Source: Bacillus sonorensis NBRC 101234 = KCTC 13918 (GTDB lineage Bacteria > Bacillota > Bacilli > Bacillales > Bacillaceae). Taken from it: DNA of 64,000 bases. The notes beneath the pieces are model-generated. The model searched no databases. It was not told the origin of the DNA and saw only the letters and a program-made list of their open reading frames with translations. The stretch's first letter is position 1, and each line of letters begins with the position of its first letter. The DNA is taken from positions 124,001 through 188,000 of the forward strand of contig NZ_BCVZ01000003.1 of the NCBI RefSeq assembly GCF_001592005.1, given 5' to 3'. Positions 1 through 7,605 of the stretch are shown in pieces. The translations under genes were made by a program, and so were the position numbers.

Positions 1-30
1 TGAACAAGCGGCAGGAGCGGGAATAAAAAA

Positions 31-58
31 ACACAACTAAATCTTACTTTAGTCGTGT
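31..58 (-). terminator. Intrinsic terminator of the MocR gene
   Basis: An 11-bp stem with one mismatch (ACACAACTAAA and TTTAGTCGTGT, 6-nt loop) is followed on the minus strand by a run of seven T. It lies just after the stop codon of the minus-strand regulator gene. Confidence 0.7.
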
Positions 59-80
59 CTGATTACTTAATCCATCTGAA

Positions 81-1468
81 TCAGCCGAGATACTGTTTTA
101 GTATGTCCAACCCCAGTTTCAGCTCATCTAATGAGTTTGTAGAAGAAAGCGCAATGCGCAAATATTTTTCACGTGTCGTCTGCCCGCTGAGGAAACGGTC
201 AGAATGAAAAACACGAATACCGCGCATCTTCAAATCCACTTCTAACTGTGATGAATCAACATCCTCTTCAATAGAAAGCCAGCGGTAAAAACTGAGAGGA
301 TGTTCACCGGGCTGACCCGCTGGAAAATATTCTTTATAAAGATCATTAGCAGACTGTGCAAGCTGTTTCTTTTGCGAAACAATTTCATGAGCCTTGCCTG
401 ATAAAATCAGCTCCGTGATGACCTCGGCATCTAAAGAAGACGTTTTGACATTGACGTTAAAAATGCTCTGTAACATATTCTTGCGGAAGGCATCCCCATA
501 GACCATGTAGGCGACTCTTAATCCGGAGCATAAAGACTTAGAGGTGCTGCAAATATAAACGCTCTGTTCCGAAAGCAAATTGAACATCGGCTGCCGATAA
601 TCGGAGACAATGCCTGCCGTCAGAAATGCATGGATGTCATCCTCGATCAAAATTAAATGATGCTTGCGGATGATCGCCGCCAATTCATGCTTTCGAAAAT
701 CTGAAATCATGATTGTGGTCGGATTAGAGCAAGAGGGGATCAGAAAAATCCCGTGAATTTTTGTTTGGCAGCACTGCTTTTCCAGCTCGTCCGGCAGCAT
801 TCCAAACTGGTCTCCGGGAATGGGGACTAACTGTATATGGAACATCTTTGCCAACTCAATAAAGTTTGAAAAAGTATATAAGTCGGTTGCAATGCGATTT
901 CCGGGCTCAAACAAGGAGATCAACGCAATGGCCAACGCATTTTGAGCGCCGGAAACAATCGCTATATGCTCTTGGTCTGCGTGAATACCGAAGGATTCCA
1001 TCCAGTTTAGCCCTGCCGTTTTTTGATGCGGAATACCTGTCGGATCATTGTAATTCAATAGCTTCTCTAAGTAGTTTTTCTCCGCAACCTTTTGCGCAAC
1101 CTCGGCTACGATGCCGTTGGTTTGCTCAAAAGAGGCTACAAATCCAAGATCAATAAGGTTTGTGGTGTTATCTGCGGAAATGGTAATAGAACGGGCAGCA
1201 TTAGGAGAAACAAAGGTGCCGCTTCCGGTGACTGCATAAATCAATCTTTAAACTCGCACAGTTTGTAGGCACGGGTAATCGTGGTAAAGTTCAAATCGAG
1301 AAAATCTGCCAATTCCCGTTGCGGAGGCAGCTTTGTCCCGGGTGCCAAGAAGCCGTTTATGATATCCTGTTCAAGCAACTCCGCAATCGAATAATAGTAA
1401 GGACGCTTTAATGCTTTCTTATCAGGTTTCCAAGACATTGGATAATTGTCAAATGAATTTACTGGCAT
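81..1468 (-). pseudogene. MocR-type regulator (GntR HTH plus aminotransferase), frameshifted
   Basis: This is a PLP-dependent MocR regulator in two frames. The first frame (from 1468, after AGAGGTG) has a GntR winged helix with IINGFLAPGTKLPPQRELA and FTTITRAYKL, then stops at 1241. The second frame (1244 to 81) opens inside the wing, at IYAVTGSGTFVSPN, and continues through a fold-type I aminotransferase domain with the PLP lysine in STSKSLCSGLR. Restoring one G near 1246-1250 joins EFKG to LIYAV exactly as in intact family members. The gene is divergent from azlCD, and MocR proteins normally act on the adjacent divergent gene. It is either a recent pseudogene or carries a one-base sequencing error. 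The effector is unknown. Confidence 0.85.
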
Positions 1469-1490
1469 ACTGCACCTCTTATATCGTATT

Positions 1491-1518
1491 CCATACAATC
1501 ATATCATTTATTGTATGG
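1491..1518. promoter_or_regulatory. Putative MocR operator 1
   Basis: Perfect inverted repeat CCATACAAT, 10-nt spacer, ATTGTATGG. It lies 22 bp before the regulator start and has the same half-sites and spacer length as the copy 98 bp downstream. Assigning it to the MocR protein is inference from position. Confidence 0.65.
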
Positions 1519-1546
1519 TTTCAAAAAGGAAGTTCATTTTTTATCA

Positions 1547-1571
1547 GCCTCCATTTCATCCAAATGGAGGC
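1547..1571 (+). terminator. Hairpin between the two operators
   Basis: Perfect 10-bp stem GCCTCCATTT/AAATGGAGGC with a 5-nt loop, followed on the plus strand by ATTTATTTTATT. It resembles an intrinsic terminator or attenuator ahead of azlC. It has no T-run on the minus strand. Confidence 0.45.
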
Positions 1572-1588
1572 ATTTATTTTATTGTAAT

Positions 1589-1616
1589 CCATACAATTAT
1601 CTTATTTATTGTATGG
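1589..1616. promoter_or_regulatory. Putative MocR operator 2
   Basis: Second copy of CCATACAAT-N10-ATTGTATGG. An extra half-site, TTGTATGG, follows at 1633-1640, before the azlC ribosome binding site. Probably the operator of the azlCD promoter. Confidence 0.65.
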
Positions 1617-1671
1617 ATTTCGTGTGTTAAATTTGTATGGAATTAAGTTAGCAGCTGAGGATGTGGATCAT

Positions 1672-2382
1672 ATGAAAAAAAGAAATCAAATATGGATTGC
1701 ATGTCGCGCGGCTTTTCCATATACAGTTCCTATTTTGGCGGGCTTTGTCTTTTTGGGGATTGCCTATGGGATCTATATGAATTCATTAGGGTTCAGCGCC
1801 ATTTATCCAATCATCATGAGCTTTGCAATTTTTGCGGGGTCAATGGAGTTTGTCGCAGCCAATTTATTGCTTGGGGCGTTCAACCCGATGAATGCTCTTT
1901 TTTTAACTTTAATGGTGAACGCACGACACCTTTTTTATGGCATTTCCATGCTGGATAAGTATAGGGGAACCGGCAAGAAAAAGTTTTATCTGATTTACGG
2001 GATGTGCGATGAGTCTTTTTCTATCAATTGTACCGTTAATGTTCCGAAGAATGTAGACAAGGGCTGGTTTATGTTTTTCGTGACACTGCTCAATCATTTC
2101 TATTGGGTGATAGGAGCAGCGATTGGCGGCACTTTTGGATCTCTTGTCAAGTTCAACACAGAAGGGCTCGATTTTGTGATGACGGCTCTTTTTGTTGTGA
2201 TTTTCGTTGAACAGTGGATGAAAGAGAAACGGCACTATAGCGCTCTCACAGGGCTTGGAATTTCAGCTGCCAGCCTGATGATTTTCGGCGGAAACAACTT
2301 CATGATTCCTGCGATGCTTGCGATTCTGGGGGTACTTACCGCTTTTAGAAAACCATTGGAGAAAGTTGAGGTTGCCGCATGA
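1672..2382 (+). CDS. azlC: AzlC-family branched-chain amino acid exporter subunit
   Basis: A 236-residue membrane protein of the AzlC family, the large subunit of two-component amino acid exporters. Motifs include the N-terminal [42 protein letters not shown] and CDESFSI. The start chosen is ATG 1672, after GAGGATG, because the 21 upstream codons cover the operator region and lack a start site. The length fits the family. It overlaps azlD by 4 bp (ATGA), so the subunits are translationally coupled. Export of branched-chain amino acids is the function known for B. subtilis AzlCD; the substrate here is inferred. Expression is probably controlled by the divergent MocR gene. Confidence 0.88.
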   Translation: MKKRNQIWIACRAAFPYTVPILAGFVFLGIAYGIYMNSLGFSAIYPIIMSFAIFAGSMEFVAANLLLGAFNPMNALFLTLMVNARHLFYGISMLDKYRGTGKKKFYLIYGMCDESFSINCTVNVPKNVDKGWFMFFVTLLNHFYWVIGAAIGGTFGSLVKFNTEGLDFVMTALFVVIFVEQWMKEKRHYSALTGLGISAASLMIFGGNNFMIPAMLAILGVLTAFRKPLEKVEVAA

Positions 2383-2711
2383 CAATGAGTGTAACGCAGC
2401 AAATCATCACAATTGCTATGGTAGTGCTTGGAACAATGCTGACACGGTTCCTTCCATTTATGATTTTCCCATCGGGCAAACCGACACCGAAATATGTACA
2501 GTATCTCGGTAAAGTGCTGCCGTCGGCAGTAATTGGGCTTCTAGTTATTTATTGCTTTAAAGATGTGAGTTTACTTTCTGGAAGTCACGGCGTCCCTGAA
2601 TTGATTGGGGCGTCTGCAGTTGTGCTGCTTCACTTTTGGAAGAAGAATATGCTCCTTTCTATAGCAGGTGGAACTGTTGTCTATATGATTTTGGTGCAAT
2701 TGATTTTTTGA
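2379..2711 (+). CDS. azlD: AzlD-family transporter small subunit
   Basis: A 110-residue hydrophobic protein with about four membrane segments and the family pattern [27 protein letters not shown] followed by [14 protein letters not shown] in overlapping form. AzlD is the small partner of AzlC. The ATG at 2379 overlaps the azlC stop, as in most azlCD pairs. No terminator directly follows. The next ribosome binding site (AAAGGAGG, 2739) belongs to a broken thioesterase that may once have been the third gene of the operon. Confidence 0.87.
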   Translation: MTMSVTQQIITIAMVVLGTMLTRFLPFMIFPSGKPTPKYVQYLGKVLPSAVIGLLVIYCFKDVSLLSGSHGVPELIGASAVVLLHFWKKNMLLSIAGGTVVYMILVQLIF

Positions 2712-2752
2712 TCATACCGATTAGGATTTGTGAATATCAAAGGAGGCTGGGG

Positions 2753-2943
2753 ATGGTGAAAAAGAAAATTAACGAGTATCAAATCTATGAAGAATACCGC
2801 GAACAAATTTATAAGCAAGTAGAGAATGATTCGTATGCAAAGTCGCTAGGAATTGAATTAACCAAATTTGAGGCGGGTTTGCAGAAGCTAAGCTTGAAGT
2901 GCAAAGCCATATGGTAATTGCATACGGAAGTGAGCCTATATAG
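2753..2943 (+). pseudogene. PaaI-type hotdog thioesterase, frameshifted and truncated
   Basis: After AAAGGAGG, ATG 2753 reads MVKKKINEYQIYEEYREQI and then NDSYAKSLGIELTKFEAG, the N-terminal pattern of PaaI-like acyl-CoA thioesterases. Loss of one T in the run near 2878 shifts the frame to a stop at 2917. The other frame continues with FAEAKLEVQSHMV, again the family pattern, but ends after IAYGSEPI at 2943. The usual GG-x-x-x-x-L-A-D active-site half of the hotdog fold is missing. So the gene has both a frameshift and a 3' deletion. The family call rests on pattern memory only. Confidence 0.7.
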
Positions 2944-2954
2944 GTAATTGCACA

Positions 2955-2990
2955 AAAAAGAGCGGGAAATTTGAAGATACCCGCTCTTTT
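2955..2990 (+). terminator. Intrinsic terminator after azlCD and the thioesterase relic
   Basis: AAAAAGAGCGGG pairs with CCCGCTCTTTT around a 13-nt loop. The symmetric A/T flanks make it usable from either strand, so it could also stop rap-phr transcription. Confidence 0.75.
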
Positions 2991-3081
2991 GTCCATATAA
3001 TACATTTTTGCATTAATGTTTTAAAGAATTTGTCGCTAAACGAGAGTAACTTTTATTCATTTAGATATCGCTCCAATGTGT

Positions 3082-3207
3082 TTATGTGATTGCTTTTTCA
3101 GCTACTTGAAAACCTGATGTTCCGCCAGTAATCGCTTTTTCAAGAGGGACAAAAGCAAAAGTGATTGTAAGGATGCTTAAAATTCCGATGATACTTAGTT
3201 TTTTCAT
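3082..3207 (-). CDS. Phr signalling peptide precursor with duplicated pentapeptide
   Basis: A 41-residue precursor directly downstream of rap, its ATG overlapping the rap stop (ATGA). Residues 2-20 form a basic then hydrophobic signal sequence (MKKLSIIGILSILTITFAFV). The C-terminus is EKAIT (37-41), the usual position and length of a mature Phr pentapeptide. The same EKAIT occurs at residues 23-27, just after the signal sequence. The two copies use different codons at three third positions (GCG ATT ACT and GCA ATC ACA). Phr peptides are exported, cleaved, re-imported by Opp and inhibit the cognate Rap; this role is inferred from position and form. Confidence 0.85.
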   Translation of the reverse strand: MKKLSIIGILSILTITFAFVPLEKAITGGTSGFQVAEKAIT

Positions 3208-4310
3208 GCTAACGCCTCCATTACTTTCATAATTTGATTTTTTGCTTTTAATGCTCTTTTATAGTATTCAACAGCCTTGATTAAATTTCCTTGTTTTAAA
3301 TAATATTCCGCAATTTGTTCATTAAGTTCTGATGTATCTGGCCATAGATTTTTTTGTTCAAGGTATTGTAAAGCTTCATTTATTAAAGAATCATTATGAC
3401 AATCATATAAAGCATGGATCAGCTTTAGTTTTGCTTCGTATTCCTTTTCTTTTAACGATTCTGCCTTTTCAAGGCCCTTATCATACCAACTCCTTGCTTC
3501 GGCAACTTGATTATTTCTGTAAAGAACACTTGCTATCATATATAAACTTCTAACACCATTTATTGATTCTAAGTGCTCTTTAATGTGAATAGCTTTTATA
3601 AAGTATTCTTCAGCTAGTTTAGGTATATTTTTTCTATCATATATTAAACCGAGATTATGATAAACTATGCCAACTTCCTTTGGAAATCCTGAGCTTTTGG
3701 CTTCATTCAAAGCTTTTTGATAGTGCTCTTCCGCTTGGGAAAATCTATACATATCATACATGTTAGCTCCAAGAATCATTTCACATTTAATCGATCTGTG
3801 CTTATATTCTTCATGTTCTCGAAAAATGCTTCTTGCTTTTAATGCATGGCTTATAGAAATAAGATGTTGGTCTATCTGATAATATGCTTCAGCAATTTTA
3901 TAATGGAATTCTGCATGTTCTATTTGGTCGGGGATATTACGAAGTTTTGCTTCGGCCAGTTGATAAAAGCATATAGCTTCAACGTAGTTCTTTTTGTAAA
4001 ACTCATATACACCTGAGAAAAACAACGAATAATAAACGATCATATTATCAGTGTTTTCTTCGCCAATACCCTTGATGATACAATAGGCTTTATCAGCTTC
4101 CTCAAGTTTTTCTTCTGTTAACACCTTGTAGCGAAAATCTAAGAGGTTGAAATAAATAAGAAGATCCTGATTTTCATCCATATGAGGTAGCAAACTACGG
4201 ATCTCCTCTTTTAAAGCAGCCGCTTCTGCGGTTTGATGACGTTTAATCATGCCATACCATTGATTTAGCATTTTTGCCATTTTTTCAGGGGCTATTTTCG
4301 TCTCCACCAT
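3204..4310 (-). CDS. Rap-family aspartate phosphatase / response regulator inhibitor
   Basis: A 368-residue tetratricopeptide protein of the RapA-K type. It has the N-terminal helical bundle (MVETKIAPEKMAKMLNQWYG) and repeated TPR patterns such as AEAYYQIDQHLISISHALKA, GIVYHNLGLIYDRKNIPKLAEEYF and IAEYYLKQGNLIKAVEYYKRA. Length matches the family. Start ATG 4310 follows AGAGGAAG. Rap proteins dephosphorylate Spo0F or block ComA or DegU. The target cannot be read from the sequence, and I did not assign an ortholog letter. The phr gene overlaps its stop, so the two are co-transcribed. No ComA box was recognised upstream. Confidence 0.9.
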   Translation of the reverse strand: MVETKIAPEKMAKMLNQWYGMIKRHQTAEAAALKEEIRSLLPHMDENQDLLIYFNLLDFRYKVLTEEKLEEADKAYCIIKGIGEENTDNMIVYYSLFFSGVYEFYKKNYVEAICFYQLAEAKLRNIPDQIEHAEFHYKIAEAYYQIDQHLISISHALKARSIFREHEEYKHRSIKCEMILGANMYDMYRFSQAEEHYQKALNEAKSSGFPKEVGIVYHNLGLIYDRKNIPKLAEEYFIKAIHIKEHLESINGVRSLYMIASVLYRNNQVAEARSWYDKGLEKAESLKEKEYEAKLKLIHALYDCHNDSLINEALQYLEQKNLWPDTSELNEQIAEYYLKQGNLIKAVEYYKRALKAKNQIMKVMEALA

Positions 4311-5145
4311 GTTAACATTCTTCCTCTCTTATTGTTTTAAATATTTAGAAAATTAAAACCGATATTGTGGCTCTTAATTCTCATTTTACAAAAAAGAGTT
4401 TCAATTTACAACGTTCACCCAAAATTGATTATATATGTAAATTAATCATAACATTATCCAGATCAGTCCAGGTGGGGAGATATATCCTTTTCATTTTGAG
4501 ATACAGGATATTCTTTAAATCATACCCCACTCACCATTCAAGCAGCTGTAAACTAATCTGCTGGACCGCAATATAAAGGTCCTTGAAATATACTGTAATT
4601 ATTCTGGAAAGCATTAAATTTTAAAAAACATCTATCTTAGGGGGCATCTAATCGTTAGATTGAAAAAACTATAATAGTCTTCTCTGAATAGATTGTCCAT
4701 TCCCAAAAGTTTTGATCCTGGGATAAAACAAATCTTTACAATTCCTCTTTCATCAGAGAGGAAAGAGAAAAGAGCTCACTGGACATATCCACTATGTTGA
4801 TGCCTAGAAGGGGAGTTGCGTATCATGAGCCTTACGGATGAAAAGCATATTATACAGTTGGATGATATTGTTGGAATAGAATAAAGTCACTTTATCGTTT
4901 ATAAGTGGCCAGGGAGTATCAGTGTCGGATCCTTTAGACCGCCAATTTTCTCGGCAAAACTTCAGAACAAACCGGGCACAGGAAGACCTTACTTAATAAC
5001 ATTCGGTTCATGCATTTAGACCTGATCAATGAGATTCATTTTCTTGGATAGACAGGATTTATTCACCAATCATTTTTCGTATAGTGGTAAACTCATTATT
5101 GGTCATTACTTTTGTCATGTTTTTTTGGGGAAGTGAGGTGTTGAA
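4311..5145. other. Long stretch without a convincing gene
   Basis: Reading frames here are short. One mini-ORF at 4825-4884 (+) reads MSLTDEKHIIQLDDIVGIE after GGGGAG, but nothing supports it as a gene. AT-rich promoter-like DNA is present around 4660-4690. I see no mobile element. Confidence 0.4.
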
Positions 5146-5412
5146 ATGATCGGTTCAATCCTGGGAGAACCTAATCACAACGGATTTATTTCACAAGCTT
5201 TCCTCGAACACGAATTGGAACAAGGTTTGAATGCGGCTGATAAACAACGAAACATTTGGTATCAAAAGCCAACGCCACGATTGCTAAAGTCAGCCATATC
5301 GCCTTTACGTGATATATCTGGTAAGGAACTATACGTTGAAGCAAAAAATAACGATTGCGAAGCCGGTGCAACAGTTAATGTCGATGTTTACTGGGATTAT
5401 AATACTCTATAA
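5146..5412 (+). CDS. Hypothetical protein, 88 residues
   Basis: ATG 5146 follows GAAGTGAGGTG, and the ORF is closed by a strong terminator five bases after the stop, which supports a real gene. The protein is soluble, begins MIGSILGEPNHNGFISQAFL and ends in an acidic, possibly beta-rich segment (KELYVEAKNNDCEAGATVNV). I recognise no family. It could be the 3' part of a longer surface protein, but no upstream in-frame continuation is visible. Confidence 0.5.
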   Translation: MIGSILGEPNHNGFISQAFLEHELEQGLNAADKQRNIWYQKPTPRLLKSAISPLRDISGKELYVEAKNNDCEAGATVNVDVYWDYNTL

Positions 5413-5417
5413 TGATT

Positions 5418-5440
5418 AGAGAGGGTTTCCCTCTCTTTTT
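5418..5440 (+). terminator. Intrinsic terminator
   Basis: AGAGAGGG-TTT-CCCTCTCT, an 8-bp stem, followed by TTTT. It lies directly after the 88-residue ORF. Confidence 0.8.
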
Positions 5441-5467
5441 AAATTTGAGATAATCCTTTCCGGAATT

Positions 5468-5527
5468 GAGTGGCGATTAAACCACTCTCTTTAATTTAAG
5501 CACTCCTCAGTTCCGAAATAGTAGTGC
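5468..5527 (-). repeat. Repeated 3'-end element, copy A
   Basis: On the minus strand it reads CTACTATTTCGGAACTGAGG, then TTAAAGAGAG and the hairpin GAGTGG-N8-CCACTC. Copy B at 6697-6771 has the same blocks in the same order and orientation. The element looks like the 3' end of a minus-strand transcript. The upstream minus-strand ORFs (5491-5847 and 5507-5734) do not resemble a known protein. Confidence 0.55.
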
Positions 5528-5832
5528 AGCTTTTTTTGGGGCAAACATTGCCCAGGGCGACGACTGCAAGGTAAGCAACAGGCATCTCGATACGAAAACA
5601 CCAAGCGTCGGCTTCTTTTGGCTAGGGCCCTCACGATTCTTGCAGGGTATTTTGCGGCGTTGCCGGGGAAAAAATCCGTGATTTTTGAACCAAACATCGA
5701 AGTGTCGCGGAATTCTAAAGATATCTTGTAACAAGTCGGCCGTCTGGAAAATACTGTTGATAGCAAGGTCCCTTTTTTCGAGACTCCTTTCTGATATACT
5801 TCGGCGTGTATACAGTAAAAGAGGAATTTAAA

Positions 5833-6171
5833 GTGACTTGCCGACAAAAATTCAAAAAAGGCATGCTACCACCAGCATCAAAGTTTAGGTTGGAAATTCT
5901 TACATTGTTAAAGGAGAGAGGGAATGAGGGAGCGCTAATAAGGGAGCTTTATCCGGAGATAGCAAACAATTTGAATTTATCCTATGAGCAGCGAGAAATC
6001 CTAGTCAATTCAAAAGCCGAATTAAGATATCATAATTTTAGTCGCTCAGCATGCACAACACTTGCCAAGAAAGGACTCGTAAGAGGGAAAGAAGAAATCG
6101 AGGACAAAAGCAGAGCTAATCGATGGTTTATCTCGAAGAAGGGGATAAACTATTTGAATCAGATTAAGTGA
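5833..6171 (+). CDS. Mrr N-terminal-like winged-helix protein
   Basis: A 112-residue protein from GTG 5833 (AGAGGA, 7-nt spacing). It has IRELYPEIANNLNLSYEQRE, then AELRYHNFSRSACTTLAKKG, and ends NRWFISKKGINYLNQIK. This order matches the winged-helix domain found at the N-terminus of Mrr-type restriction proteins, where it is followed by a nuclease domain. No nuclease follows here, so it is either a free-standing wHTH protein or the surviving N-terminal part of a restriction gene. Surrounding DNA codes poorly, consistent with a remnant. Confidence 0.5.
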   Translation: MTCRQKFKKGMLPPASKFRLEILTLLKERGNEGALIRELYPEIANNLNLSYEQREILVNSKAELRYHNFSRSACTTLAKKGLVRGKEEIEDKSRANRWFISKKGINYLNQIK

Positions 6172-6696
6172 TGTTTGGCAATTAGTAGGATCTTTCCTAT
6201 TGATCGGCCGACAACTGTCAGAATTTCAGCTCGAATTCCTCAGGATAGCCATGCTCTATGCGTCGTTTCTATACTTATTAGAGCCTGGCTATTCCTTTCA
6301 CTTCACGGACGCTAAAGTGGTCAACCGAGTGTGTATATAGAGGACCTAAGAAACGGAGCCGAGCCACTCATCACTTTTCTTGTAAGAAGGTACAGAAAAT
6401 CCAAGTGTCAGAATTCTGTTGCTTTAGGTTGAACGTAAATAATTATGTCACTATACACTTGATAGTAGGGGAACGTTATGTAATTCTGCTCAAAAGATTT
6501 GTTCACATAACCCTAATTCTGAAAACAAATGTTATGAAAGGGAGAGAGGGAGTATTATGCTAATTAAGCCTCGATAAAGTGAAAAGGCCGCGTTGGATTA
6601 AAAACAACATTCGATTTATAAAGATACGATTGTTCAAGGCTGGTGATTCTGCTCATCCGCCCTGTATGTTCAAGACCACAATATAATTTCAAACAA
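6172..6696. other. Intergenic, no gene recognised
   Basis: No frame longer than about 40 codons with a ribosome binding site. I saw no repeat or RNA gene. Confidence 0.4.
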
Positions 6697-6771
6697 AAAG
6701 AGAGCGGCCATTAAACCGCTCTCTTTAAAACCTTGCTAGAAAATATAGCTCTCCTCAGCTCCGAAATAGCA
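6697..6771 (-). repeat. Repeated 3'-end element, copy B, with terminator
   Basis: On the minus strand CTGCTATTTCGGAGCTGAGG is followed by TTAAAGAGAG and a strong terminator, AAAGAGAGCGG/CCGCTCTCTTT (6697-6726), then TTGTTT. It is a diverged copy of 5468-5527. Confidence 0.6.
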
Positions 6772-6896
6772 GTTCGTCTGTTTTCTGAATTTTTCTTTTT
6801 TTCATACAAAAACAATACGGTATTGACATGATAAATTTTAAAAGCTATGATATTAAAAAATAACCCCGTAAAATCAATAATCGTAATCTCATGCAA
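6711..6896 (-). pseudogene. Possible degenerate BsrG/TxpA-type small membrane toxin
   Basis: A minus-strand frame begins at TTG 6896 and has one hydrophobic stretch, IIDFTGLFFNIIAFKIYHVN, then TVLFLYEKKK and a basic tail that runs through the repeated 3' element. The spacing of IDFTGLFFN is reminiscent of INFGGLILN in B. subtilis BsrG, a type I toxin. A normal toxin would stop soon after the lysines, and there is no good ribosome binding site. I therefore regard it as a relic at best. Non-coding is the alternative. Confidence 0.3.
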
Positions 6897-6980
6897 AAGA
6901 GCTTTAGCATTCGGCTATAATGCCATTATGGCCGCGTGAAAAAGCATTCTTTACATGCATGACATTAACATTTTGATAGG

Positions 6981-7034
6981 ACGGTATATTTCATTTTCCC
7001 TATTTGTATAAGGAAAAGAAATATACCGTTTTTT
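6981..7034 (+). terminator. Leader hairpin with T-run abutting the DUF2294 ribosome binding site
   Basis: ACGGTATATTTC (6981-6992) pairs perfectly with GAAATATACCGT (7018-7029). TTTTCC/GGAAAA extends the stem inside a one-base bulge. Six T follow, and AGGAGG begins at 7035. It is either the terminator of an upstream transcript or a 5'-UTR attenuator. Confidence 0.65.
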
Positions 7035-7048
7035 AGGAGGATATAACA

Positions 7049-7423
7049 TTGGAAAAGCAGAAAGTGACGAAGGGGTCTTTGGAGGCTGAGATCAGCAAAG
7101 CCTTAACCCAATGGGAAAAAGACTACTTGGGACGGGGATCCGTGTCTGTCAAAACAGATATTCTCAGAAATATGATCATCGTTTCCTTGAACGGGATTTT
7201 GACGCCCGCCGAGTACGAACTTTGCAGTTCAAAAGAAGGCCTGCTGTCAATTAAAAGAACCCGCTCCGGCTTGGTAGAATCGGGTATGGAACACCTGTAC
7301 CGCTTGGTGAAGGAGCTGACCGGTGAAGAGACGATCAGCTTTCATACGGACATCAGCACGCGCACAGGCGAGCGGGTCATGGTGTTTAAATTGGCAAACG
7401 ACCTGCAAAAAAAATTATCATAG
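7049..7423 (+). CDS. ybcI: DUF2294 protein, YbcI-like
   Basis: A 124-residue soluble protein from TTG 7049 (AGGAGG, 8-nt spacing). The pattern WEKDYLGRGSVSVKTDILRN, LSIKRTRSGLVESGM and ETISFHTDISTRTGERVMVF is that of DUF2294. I recall B. subtilis YbcI as a member encoded with ndhF-ybcC-ybcF, matching the neighbours here. Its molecular role is unknown; context suggests inorganic carbon metabolism. It has its own leader hairpin and is followed by a second one, so it is probably transcribed separately from dabB. Confidence 0.7.
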   Translation: MEKQKVTKGSLEAEISKALTQWEKDYLGRGSVSVKTDILRNMIIVSLNGILTPAEYELCSSKEGLLSIKRTRSGLVESGMEHLYRLVKELTGEETISFHTDISTRTGERVMVFKLANDLQKKLS

Positions 7424-7466
7424 AAAAACGGAAGATCTTTAAAGCATGAACATGAGTTAAAGATAA

Positions 7467-7526
7467 GCCGGTATCATTCAGAAAAATTGGCAGAAATAGG
7501 CCATTCCTGAATATACCGGCTTTTTT
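7467..7526 (+). terminator. Leader hairpin with T-run ahead of dabB
   Basis: GCCGGTAT (7467-7474) pairs with ATACCGGC (7513-7520). Beyond a one-base bulge, ATTCAG pairs with CTGAAT. TTTTTT follows. The outer stem sequence (CGGTAT/ATACCG) and bulged form repeat those of the hairpin before DUF2294. It may terminate that gene or attenuate dabBA. Confidence 0.65.
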
Positions 7527-7551
7527 ACGTTTTCAGAAAGGAAGGCAAGAC

Positions 7552-7605
7552 ATGAAACAGTATGTACTTTTCCATCATGCCGACGGAGGGATGCCGGGTG
7601 TTTGA
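7552..7605 (+). CDS. Putative leader peptide overlapping dabB
   Basis: After a strong GAAAGGAAGG, ATG 7552 reads MKQYVLFHHADGGMPGV and stops at 7605, eight bases inside dabB. The dabB ribosome binding site (GGAGGG) lies within it, so its translation could control or couple to dabB. It is short and could be chance. Confidence 0.35.
   Translation: MKQYVLFHHADGGMPGV

Noticed and set aside
5491..5847. Overlapping minus-strand ORFs of 118 and 75 codons
   Set aside because: No ribosome binding site, odd Cys/Arg-rich composition and no family resemblance; only the repeated 3' element inside looks meaningful.
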